In this document: piece after piece, positions 16,401-22,975 of the stretch
Layout: each line of letters begins with the position of its first letter
Position numbering within the stretch: position 1 is the first letter of the stretch
Assembly (NCBI GenBank): GCA_003153275.1
Contig: PLXX01000126.1
Span: 13,985-52,533, forward strand
Direction: 5' to 3'
From: Nitrospiraceae bacterium
GTDB taxonomy: Bacteria; Nitrospirota; Thermodesulfovibrionia; Thermodesulfovibrionales; UBA6898
Length of the DNA stretch: 38,549 nt
The notes under the pieces: model-generated
Database searches by the model: none
Seen by the model: only the letters and a program-made list of their open reading frames with translations
What the model was told of the DNA's origin: nothing
Position numbers and translations under genes: made by a program

Positions 16401-17656
16401 TGTTTCCTGGTCGCAGCGTAGAGTTCGGCATTCCGTGCCACCGAGCCTATGGTATGCGAGAGGATAGTCAGGGTGTTAATTTCATCCTTGTTATAGGTGC
16501 CGGCAGGTATGCTCGCAATCACAAGCATACCTGAACAGGCGTTGTCCCTGACTATAGGGACTGCCGCAACTGACTTGAATTCCCTGCTGAGCTTCATCTC
16601 GGTCTCAGGATATCCGCTGATGTCAGGTAAGATTACCGGACTGAGCGTCTGAAGCAGTTCCTCCACCAGACGATCTCCGGCCGGCAGATTGGCATATTCA
16701 GGCGACTCATCTTTCCTGCTGGACGCCTCGAGGAAAAACAGTTTTTGTTCTGCCCGGTATGTGAAGATCAGGCACCGGTCATGCTTCATTTTCGCCGCAA
16801 TCGTCTCAGCCATAAGGGAAAAGACATCCCTCAGGTCGAGAGTCGCCCCTGCTATCCGGGAGACATCAAGCAGCAGTTCAGTCTCACGCAGCTTCTGACT
16901 GACCTTGTAGTTTGATTCCTCCAACTCAGTCGCCATACTGTTAAACCCTGCAGCGACCCGGCCAAACTCATCGGTCCTTTTCATGTCGATTCTGTACGAA
17001 AAGTTTCCTCCGCCCAGTTTTTCAGTCGCCTCGATCAGTCTATTAAAAGGCGCTGTTATCTGCCTCCTGATCCTCACGATCAGGAATACCGAGACAAGGG
17101 CGCTGAATACTATCAGGGATACGTGATAAACGATCAGATCCTTTTCCGTACTTTCACTCTGCTGGACAACCTCCAGAACCTTGTCTACCGCGCGCTCCTG
17201 CAGAGCATCGATCTTCGTACTCACCGCAAGTCCATCGGTCTCCATTTTACGGATAGAGCCGATGACCGCATCCGAGCCGACCGGATCCGGATTCAGGATG
17301 ATATTCCTGGTGGAATCCATAAATAATCTATAATCCTTTTCGAGCGACTCAACATCTGCACTGCCTTTAAACACCCGGTAGAGCCTGGCAAACCCGTTGC
17401 TGGCGTCCTCGGTCCTCCTGGCATATTCCTTCTTGAACCGTACATCGCCAGTCAGCGCCCAGCTTCTGGTCGCATCCAGAATGTCGGCTACGTCCCTGTC
17501 AAGCATATTAAAAATCTTGTTCTGCTCGCTGACCGTTCGTAGCGATGCCATATTACTCCTCATCTCCTCAAAAATCATGATCGTCCCCGTTGCAAGGATC
17601 GCGATTGCAATCAGAAAAAAGGAGAGCATAAAAGTCAGTTTTGCCCGGAGGTTCAT
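13463..17656 (-). CDS. Giant membrane-anchored multi-sensor histidine kinase
   Basis: The 1397-residue kinase has TM1 (about 7-28), a helical periplasmic sensor (about 30-170), TM2 (about 175-195), a HAMP segment (about 195-250), then approximately GAF (265-410), GAF (425-585), PAS (600-720), PAS (735-855), GAF (870-1040), PAS (1050-1165), HisKA with H1193 in VAHEIRNPL, and HATPase with DTGKGI, NPFFTTKASGTGLGLAI. Three PAS and three GAF domains imply that several cytoplasmic signals are combined with one periplasmic input. Two PAS domains carry a CPHC or CPHH element. The ATG overlaps the glgA stop by four bases and its own stop overlaps the receiver gene. Boundaries are estimates. Confidence 0.92.
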   Translation of the reverse strand: MNLRAKLTFMLSFFLIAIAILATGTIMIFEEMRSNMASLRTVSEQNKIFNMLDRDVADILDATRSWALTGDVRFKKEYARRTEDASNGFARLYRVFKGSADVESLEKDYRLFMDSTRNIILNPDPVGSDAVIGSIRKMETDGLAVSTKIDALQERAVDKVLEVVQQSESTEKDLIVYHVSLIVFSALVSVFLIVRIRRQITAPFNRLIEATEKLGGGNFSYRIDMKRTDEFGRVAAGFNSMATELEESNYKVSQKLRETELLLDVSRIAGATLDLRDVFSLMAETIAAKMKHDRCLIFTYRAEQKLFFLEASSRKDESPEYANLPAGDRLVEELLQTLSPVILPDISGYPETEMKLSREFKSVAAVPIVRDNACSGMLVIASIPAGTYNKDEINTLTILSHTIGSVARNAELYAATRKQLQKLTILYELTRAVTSILDLEELLRRTAEDISRMLSSRGCIIRLVEGERLRIKSSYGLPRGIEDEMELLLGDGIAGWVAQKGMPLLVEDISRLPDDMRVPKLNVRTAICVPLKLGDVVIGTLGLYDKIDVSGGPVPFDNDDLNTAEGFAGITAIAIDKSKLYETEVHRERLASEEKKRLDILFDSVQGGIISLDKDYTIISANRYIQDWTSMPGIDLIGRNSIDIFHEKIGICPHCAAKPTFETGEINTITQSRGMNYAELSSYPVKNSDGEVIESVVFVQDTTERVLYQEETLSLYREVIQTKEYLESIIDNSADAIVTTDLDGKITSWNQGAEKIFGFTEIEAIGSFMPYVPEFLLAQERENTEKIKKGEVLRDIETFRKKKDSMIIEVSLSLSPIKDAAGTVIGVSGISRDISAKKLVEKELIRRSQELSRLFFISSAMRGTLELDKLLRMVLIGVTMSDGMGFNRAILLFVDEKANLLKGEMGVGPANPEEAGRIWDELSHQRKSMEEIMLEVMSNPLEKNSFLDRLTIGIEIPLGEDTIITRAVREKKYYNVKDVREEPLSDTILIQQLGTQAYAIVPLISRDKVIGIIWVDNYFNRKEITEEDMRFLASFSNHVAAAIENARLFEQVKLAEQQLENIFESMSDMVYFNSSDYVIKSVNKAVCNKIGLPASEIVGRKCYEIFHGTNEPYNKCPHHKTVTTKKAYIEELEDPHLGGTFLTSSSPIFDLNNEFIGSVHVVRDVTELKSLQAKLVMSQKMAALGEVAAKVAHEIRNPLVSVGGFAKRLEKKLDGNLKEYATIIVKEVARLEQILREILGFVKEVRLVRESVSLNSIVDDIIKVMASDTEDRGISIVRDYTPGLEVFVDFNRVKEAIMNIVTNAIQSLSGAGEMRFKTFVRGAFAVLEIRDTGKGISAADLSSIFNPFFTTKASGTGLGLAITHRIIQEHSGNIEVESEVGRGSVFRVFIPMKEVGQ

Positions 17657-19104
17657 CGGGACACCTTCATGACAGCCTTGCGATACAGCATGAGATAATA
17701 GCTCGCAGAGCGCTCACAGGAAAAATCGTCGGCCATAGCCTCCCGGATAAGGCTTCGGAACCTGTCGGGGTGTCGATAGACGGACAGCGCCCGCCTAACA
17801 GCTCCGAGCAGTGCCGCCACCGAATACTCTGCAAAAAGAAACCCGGTGCCCTTCCCTGCTTTGGAATCATAATCTCGGATGGTATCCGCAAGACCTCCTG
17901 TACGCCGGGCTATGGGGATTGCTCCATACCGTAGTGCAATAAGCTGCCCCAAGCCACAGGGTTCATACCGCGAGGGCATCAGAAAAAAATCTGCACCTGC
18001 ATAAATCAATCGGGCAGCCTGCTCACTGAACCCGATCGTCAGGGAAACTCTGCCGGGATATTGTCCGGCAAGCCCGGCCAAAAGGGTATGATAGTGCTCT
18101 TCGCCCTTGCCCAGGATGACCAGGTCCACTCCCAAATCAACCAGTCCTTCGATCGCACCGGCAACCAGATCAAGCCCCTTCTGAGATGAAAATCTGCCCA
18201 CAACACCTATAATCGGTCTTTCGTTTTGTTCCAGCCCCGCCTGTTCCCGGAGGGCCTGTCTGCTCGCGGCCCGTGCATCGAGGCTGTCCCTGCTATACAC
18301 TACCGGCAAAAGCGTGTCAAGGGACGGGTCAAACTCTCCGTAATCAATGCCGTTGATGATCCCATAAAGATCAGCCTTCCGGGCCCGTAAGAGACTGTCA
18401 AGTCCGAAGCCGTTCTCCGGCATCAGGATCTCCCGGGCATAGGTCTGACTTACGGTGTTGATGAGGTCGGCATATATCAGCCCTGCCTTCAGATAGTTAA
18501 GCATATCGTGGAACTCAACTTTATCTATGGTGAAATACTCCCAGCCGAGCCCGGTATATCTGATATCGCCCTTGTTAAAGAGCCCTTGATATCCAAGATT
18601 ATGGATTGTCATGACCGTAGCGGTCTCTCTGAAATGAGGCCGGTCACAGTAGTAGTCTTTCAGGTAGAGAGGAATAAGACCTGTCTGCCAGTCGTTGCAA
18701 TGGATGACATCAGGCCTGATATTGAAAATCTGACATGTCTCGAGTATGGCCTTCGAAAAAAAAGCAAACCGCAACGCATTATCATGGTAATCTCCGTAGG
18801 CAGTACCATAGAGTTCCGGCCGGTTAAAAAGCTCCTCGCACTCAATAAAATAGGCAGAGGGAACAGCTGATGTATCAGAAGTCCAGACCGCTCCATGAAG
18901 CGCAAACACTCCAAGGTCAAGCGTGAACGATCTGCCGGTCTCATGAAGAACAAAGCACTCCCGTATTCCGGCATAGAGTGGCAGAATAAGGGAGACCTGT
19001 TCCCCCCGTTCTCTTAATTCTTTGAGCAATGCACCGGCAACATCGGCAAGTCCCCCCGTCTTTACATACGGGACTGCCTCAGAAGAAGCTATGATTATCC
19101 GCAT
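17653..19104 (-). CDS. glgA: Glycogen synthase (ADP-glucose type, GT5)
   Basis: The 483-residue enzyme extends alpha-1,4-glucan from a nucleotide sugar. The N-terminal domain has the donor-binding KTGGLADV motif (residues 15-22) and the usual HNLGYQG and NTVSQTYA segments. The C-terminal GT-B half shows VGRFSSQKGLDL and PSRYEPCGLGQL with the catalytic glutamate, then RRTGGLADT. Length and motifs are normal. It starts 13 bases after galT with a GGAG site and overlaps the sensor kinase by four bases. The context suggests that glycogen synthesis or use is linked to the signals sensed by that kinase, which is an inference from layout. Confidence 0.93.
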   Translation of the reverse strand: MRIIIASSEAVPYVKTGGLADVAGALLKELRERGEQVSLILPLYAGIRECFVLHETGRSFTLDLGVFALHGAVWTSDTSAVPSAYFIECEELFNRPELYGTAYGDYHDNALRFAFFSKAILETCQIFNIRPDVIHCNDWQTGLIPLYLKDYYCDRPHFRETATVMTIHNLGYQGLFNKGDIRYTGLGWEYFTIDKVEFHDMLNYLKAGLIYADLINTVSQTYAREILMPENGFGLDSLLRARKADLYGIINGIDYGEFDPSLDTLLPVVYSRDSLDARAASRQALREQAGLEQNERPIIGVVGRFSSQKGLDLVAGAIEGLVDLGVDLVILGKGEEHYHTLLAGLAGQYPGRVSLTIGFSEQAARLIYAGADFFLMPSRYEPCGLGQLIALRYGAIPIARRTGGLADTIRDYDSKAGKGTGFLFAEYSVAALLGAVRRALSVYRHPDRFRSLIREAMADDFSCERSASYYLMLYRKAVMKVSR

Positions 19105-19117
19105 AAAGGCTCCAGTC

Positions 19118-20113
19118 CTAAATCTTTGCTGCCCTCATAAACTGCGCAGACTCCTCCGGGGGAGTCGGGTTGATATAAAAGCCTGATCCCCATTCAAAAC
19201 CCGCGATCTTGGTAAGTTTCGGTACAAGCTCTATATGCCAGTGATAATACTCGTTCACCTCATCATAAAAAGGCGAGGTGTGTAGGACAAAATTATACGG
19301 CGGCGTATCGAGGATACGATCCATCTGCCTCAGGATCTTCTGGAGCATCTCCGCCAGATCGGTAAAGTTTCTATCCGGCGGCATAAACATGGACTCATGT
19401 CTTTTCGGGAGTATCCAAGTCTCAAAAGGTGCACGCGGTGCAAAGGGGGCCATGGCCACATAACGGGCATTCTCATAGATAATCCGTTTCCCGTCCCCAA
19501 GCTCCTGGTTAATGACATCGCAGAATATGCACCGCTCCTTGAACTCATAATGCCGGCGGGCAGAATCCAGCTCCTCTTTCACGAGCTTCGGGACGATCGG
19601 CAGAGCAATCAGCTGCGTATGGCTGTGTTCAAGTGAGGCCCCGGCAACCTCCCCTTCATTCTTAAAAACCAGGACATACTTAAGCCGGGTATCTTTCTTC
19701 AGGTCCGTCAGGCGGAGATATGCAGCCCAGAGCAGGTCCTCGACTGCCTTCTGGCTCATCGTCGACAAGGTAAGGTTATGGTCAGGGCTTTCGATAATAA
19801 CTTCATGGGCGCCAATCCCGTTCATCTTGTCAAAGATACCCTCCCCGGCCTTTTTGAGTTCACCATCTATTTGAAGCACAGGGAACTTATTGGGCATGAC
19901 CCGTAAAGTCCAGTCCGGCGTGTTTGGGGGCGATCCCACCGGCCTGAAGGCCATAATCTCAGGTGGCGTTGTATATTCGTTGCCCGGACAGAACGGGCAG
20001 AATCCCCCTTTTTTTCGCCGCGAATCTGAAATAAAATCAACAGGTCTTTTTCCGCGTTCAATCGATATAATGACCCATCTGCCGACTATGGGATCTTTTC
20101 TCAGTTCAGGCAT
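19118..20113 (-). CDS. galT: Galactose-1-phosphate uridylyltransferase family
   Basis: The 331-residue HIT-superfamily protein begins MPELRKDPIVGRWVIIS and has zinc ligands in CPFCPGNE (C39, C42). The active-site nucleophile region reads EHSHTQLIALP, and YYHWHIELVP lies near the C-terminus. It swaps UMP between UDP-glucose and galactose-1-phosphate in the Leloir pathway. Some close bacterial and thermophile relatives act on other nucleotides, for example ADP-glucose phosphorylases, and its position directly before glgA makes an ADP-glucose-related role worth testing. The ATG at 20113 is preceded by TGGAGG. It is the first gene of a long minus-strand run. Confidence 0.87.
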   Translation of the reverse strand: MPELRKDPIVGRWVIISIERGKRPVDFISDSRRKKGGFCPFCPGNEYTTPPEIMAFRPVGSPPNTPDWTLRVMPNKFPVLQIDGELKKAGEGIFDKMNGIGAHEVIIESPDHNLTLSTMSQKAVEDLLWAAYLRLTDLKKDTRLKYVLVFKNEGEVAGASLEHSHTQLIALPIVPKLVKEELDSARRHYEFKERCIFCDVINQELGDGKRIIYENARYVAMAPFAPRAPFETWILPKRHESMFMPPDRNFTDLAEMLQKILRQMDRILDTPPYNFVLHTSPFYDEVNEYYHWHIELVPKLTKIAGFEWGSGFYINPTPPEESAQFMRAAKI

Positions 20114-20184
20114 GTATCCTCCAGCAACTCAATGGTTTTGGTCGAAATTTTCAGGCTATTGAAATAATGCAATATTTCGGAATT

Positions 20185-20190
20185 ATTATA
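20185..20190 (-). promoter_or_regulatory. Possible -10 element upstream of galT
   Basis: The minus strand reads TATAAT about 72 bases before the galT ATG in an AT-rich stretch. No good -35 hexamer sits at 16-18 bases, so this is only a weak candidate for the promoter of the galT-glgA-kinase run. Confidence 0.3.
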
Positions 20191-20265
20191 TCACAACGAG
20201 ATGGCAGCAACCGGTATTCCACAGTACTATACATATCTCAGTCTATCGGGAAATGCAAGTGACAT

Positions 20266-21597
20266 TTATGCTGAGTGACTGATCTTGCCGGCGACCTTCC
20301 CTGCCCAGACCCGGGCTTTTTCCAAGATCGCATCTTCGTCCAGCGTCGTGGGCCGACCGTTCTCAATAAGCACCCTGCCCCGGACCATCACCCCAGTGAC
20401 GTCGGACGATTTCATAGAATAGACGATATGAGAATAGATGTCATACAGTGGGACAAGATGTGGTCTGTTCGTATCCGCTAGGACCATGTCCGCAGATTTG
20501 CCGCACTCAATACTCCCTGAAATGCTGCCGAGACCCAGTGCCTCAGCACCGGCCCGAGTGGCCATGAGCATCACCTGCCGGGCGTTAAGGGCGGTGGGAT
20601 CTTCAGACGTGACCTTGTGGACCTTTGCCGCGGTCGCCATCTCGCTGAGTATATCAAGATCGTTATTGCTCGCAGCGCCGTCAGTCCCGAACGTGACCCT
20701 GACTCCCGCGCCGAGCATCTTCACCACCGGGGCGATACCCGACGCCATCTTCAGATTGCTTTCGATGCAATGGGCAACATGGACCCCGCTTTCCGCGAGC
20801 ATATCGATTTCTTCGTCCGAGGGCCAGACGCAGTGGGCTGCGATGACATGCTCATCCAGGATACCATGATCAAAAAGAAGCTCTATCGGCCTCCGCCCGT
20901 ATCTGTTTATGATCTCCTGCACCTCCCACCGAGTCTCTGACAGATGCAGGTGCAACGGAACCTGATGCCGACGGGAGAGCTCCTTGGCCTTCCTCATTGT
21001 TTCAGGGGAGCAGGTATATGGTGCATGCGGGGCAACTGCGGGAACGACCAGATCATCGCCGATCCAGTCTCTGATAAAACGGTCCGCATTCACAAGGTAC
21101 TCATCAGCCGTCCGTGCTGTAACGCTCGGAAAATCAAGGATCCCGGCTCCGATGATCGCCCGCATACCCGATTTATTCACCGACTCAGCAATCGCATCCC
21201 CGTAAAAGTACATGTCGCTGAAGACCGTAATCCCGGCCCGGAGCATCTCAAGACAGGCCAGTTCAGCCGCATCGCGAACAAAAGCATGGCTGAGCCACTT
21301 ATTCTCTGCAGGCCAAATATGCTCTTCGAGCCAGACCTTCAGCGGCAGGTCGTCTCCAAGTCCTCTGAAATAGACCATCGGCGAATGCGTATGCGTGTTG
21401 ACCAGCCCGGGGAAGAGAACCGTATGAGGGCCGCCGAGCATCTTCTCTGCACAATATTCTGCGCAAATATGATCCGCTGTGCCAACAGCAACAATCCTCC
21501 CTCCGTTGACCGCAACAGCACCGCTCTCGATGGTGTCCAGATCAGCGTTCATCGTAAGGACATGCCCAGCTGTAATGATGAGATCTGCCTTCTTCAT
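20266..21597 (-). CDS. mtaD: 5-methylthioadenosine / S-adenosylhomocysteine deaminase
   Basis: The 443-residue amidohydrolase matches the MtaD/SsnA/chlorohydrolase group. It has the metal ligands in NTHTHSPMVYFRG, the WLEEHIWPAE segment, HLHLSET, AHCVW and the final aspartate in GTDGAASNNDLD. The enzymes deaminate methylthioadenosine and S-adenosylhomocysteine to the inosine forms, clearing SAM by-products. Guanine or chlorinated-triazine hydrolases are close relatives, but the GAASNN segment and length favour MtaD. It follows asd on the same strand after an 82-base gap containing an inverted repeat. Its neighbours include two SAM-dependent methyltransferases further along the same strand. 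Confidence 0.87.
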   Translation of the reverse strand: MKKADLIITAGHVLTMNADLDTIESGAVAVNGGRIVAVGTADHICAEYCAEKMLGGPHTVLFPGLVNTHTHSPMVYFRGLGDDLPLKVWLEEHIWPAENKWLSHAFVRDAAELACLEMLRAGITVFSDMYFYGDAIAESVNKSGMRAIIGAGILDFPSVTARTADEYLVNADRFIRDWIGDDLVVPAVAPHAPYTCSPETMRKAKELSRRHQVPLHLHLSETRWEVQEIINRYGRRPIELLFDHGILDEHVIAAHCVWPSDEEIDMLAESGVHVAHCIESNLKMASGIAPVVKMLGAGVRVTFGTDGAASNNDLDILSEMATAAKVHKVTSEDPTALNARQVMLMATRAGAEALGLGSISGSIECGKSADMVLADTNRPHLVPLYDIYSHIVYSMKSSDVTGVMVRGRVLIENGRPTTLDEDAILEKARVWAGKVAGKISHSA

Positions 21598-21649
21598 GTC
21601 AACGGATAACTCCCCTGTATCCTAGCCTCTGCATGTTGACCTTTGTGCC

Positions 21650-21683
21650 CTAACCCCGAAGGGGAGGTGTGCGGAGGGGTTAG
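21650..21683. other. Inverted repeat spanning the asd stop codon
   Basis: CTAACCCC (21650-21657) pairs perfectly with GGGGTTAG (21676-21683). Inside it, CCCC-GAA-GGGG offers an alternative smaller hairpin. The outer arm includes the asd stop codon. There is no T-run, so it does not look like a simple intrinsic terminator. It could be an RNA-stability hairpin between asd and mtaD or a dispersed palindromic repeat. Confidence 0.6.
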
Positions 21684-22792
21684 TGCTCAACCACGATGCG
21701 CAGCATCCGCCTCAACGGTTCCGCAGCGCCCCAAAGAAGCTGGTCTCCGCAGGTGAATGCGTTCAGATATGCCGGTCCCATGTTCATCTTGCGCAGGCGT
21801 CCGACAGGTACCGTGAGCGTTCCGGTGATGGCAGCAGGAGTCAGCTCTCGGACAGTAATCTCCCGCTGGTTCGGTACAACCTTCACCCACGAATTGTGTC
21901 GGGCTATCATGTCCGTGATCTCATCCAGAGGTACATCCTTCGTCATCTTGATCATGAGTGCCTGACTGTGGCAGCGCATGGCGCCTACCCGCACACAGGT
22001 ACCGTCGATCGGGACGGGATTTCTCTCGCGGCCGAGGATCTTGTTCGTCTCAGCCTGCCCCTTCCACTCCTCCCTGGTCTGGCCGTTCTCAAGCTGTTTA
22101 TCAATCCAAGGGATCACTGATCCGGCAAGAGGCACTCCGAAAAAGTCTCTGGGATAGCCGTCGGAGCGAATATGGTCTGCTACCGCGCGGTCGATTTCCA
22201 GAATCGCCCCTGCCGGGTCCTCAAGAAGACCTTTGACACTGCAGTGGATGGAACCCATCTGTTCCAGCAGTTCGCGCATATTGTTGGCACCGGCACCGGA
22301 GGCGGCCTGATAGGTCATGGCGCTCATCCATTCGACCAGCCCAGTCTCGTATAGCCCACCTAGGGCCATAAGCATAAGTGAAACCGTGCAGTTGCCGCCG
22401 ATATAGTTTTTAATCCCCTTTGCAAGGCCGTCCCTGATAACGTTCAGGTTGACCGGGTCAAGGATGATAATCGAATCTTTCTCCATGCGCAGGGCAGAGG
22501 CAGCGTCGATCCAGTAGCCGTTCCAACCGGCAGCGCGTAGTCTTGGATACACGTCATGTGTATAGTCGCCGCCCTGGCAGGATACAATCATATCCATCGT
22601 TTTCAGAGCACTAATGTCCTTTGCATCCATCAGCGCCGGAACTGCCTTCCCGATATTCGGTGCCCTCCCCCCCACGTTCGAGGTGGTAAAAAACACCGGT
22701 TCAACAAGATCAAAATCCTTTTCTTCGCACATCCGGCCCATAAGCACCGAACCAACCATTCCACGCCACCCGACGAAACCTGCTCGCTTCAT
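21680..22792 (-). CDS. asd: Aspartate-semialdehyde dehydrogenase
   Basis: The 370-residue enzyme reduces aspartyl phosphate to aspartate semialdehyde with NADPH, the branch point to lysine, methionine and threonine. It has the nucleotide-binding [10 protein letters not shown], the catalytic C135 in [16 protein letters not shown] (the same number as in E. coli), and [13 protein letters not shown]. It is the enterobacterial-type Asd rather than the shorter Gram-positive form. The ATG at 22792 is preferred over 22819 because GGGAG lies six bases before it and the family N-terminus begins MKxxGFVGWRG. It is followed by mtaD. Confidence 0.93.
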   Translation of the reverse strand: MKRAGFVGWRGMVGSVLMGRMCEEKDFDLVEPVFFTTSNVGGRAPNIGKAVPALMDAKDISALKTMDMIVSCQGGDYTHDVYPRLRAAGWNGYWIDAASALRMEKDSIIILDPVNLNVIRDGLAKGIKNYIGGNCTVSLMLMALGGLYETGLVEWMSAMTYQAASGAGANNMRELLEQMGSIHCSVKGLLEDPAGAILEIDRAVADHIRSDGYPRDFFGVPLAGSVIPWIDKQLENGQTREEWKGQAETNKILGRERNPVPIDGTCVRVGAMRCHSQALMIKMTKDVPLDEITDMIARHNSWVKVVPNQREITVRELTPAAITGTLTVPVGRLRKMNMGPAYLNAFTCGDQLLWGAAEPLRRMLRIVVEH

Positions 22793-22975
22793 TTTCTGCT
22801 CCCTTACGCTGAAATTCATACTGTCCGCTTAATGCTGTCTGTTGCCTGCTCAATAAACAAGAAAAAACCGGGCGGCGGACAGGCAACCCTTATAAGAAAA
22901 TATTATACGTCATGCATGGAGAGAAAGTCTTGCCTCAGGAAGTGAGACCATCCCTGTGAAAACACTGCTGTTTTG

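Noticed and set aside
13480-17672. Many open frames opposite or within the large kinase gene
   Set aside because: They have no ribosome binding sites or family motifs and are explained as shadows of the strong minus-strand gene.
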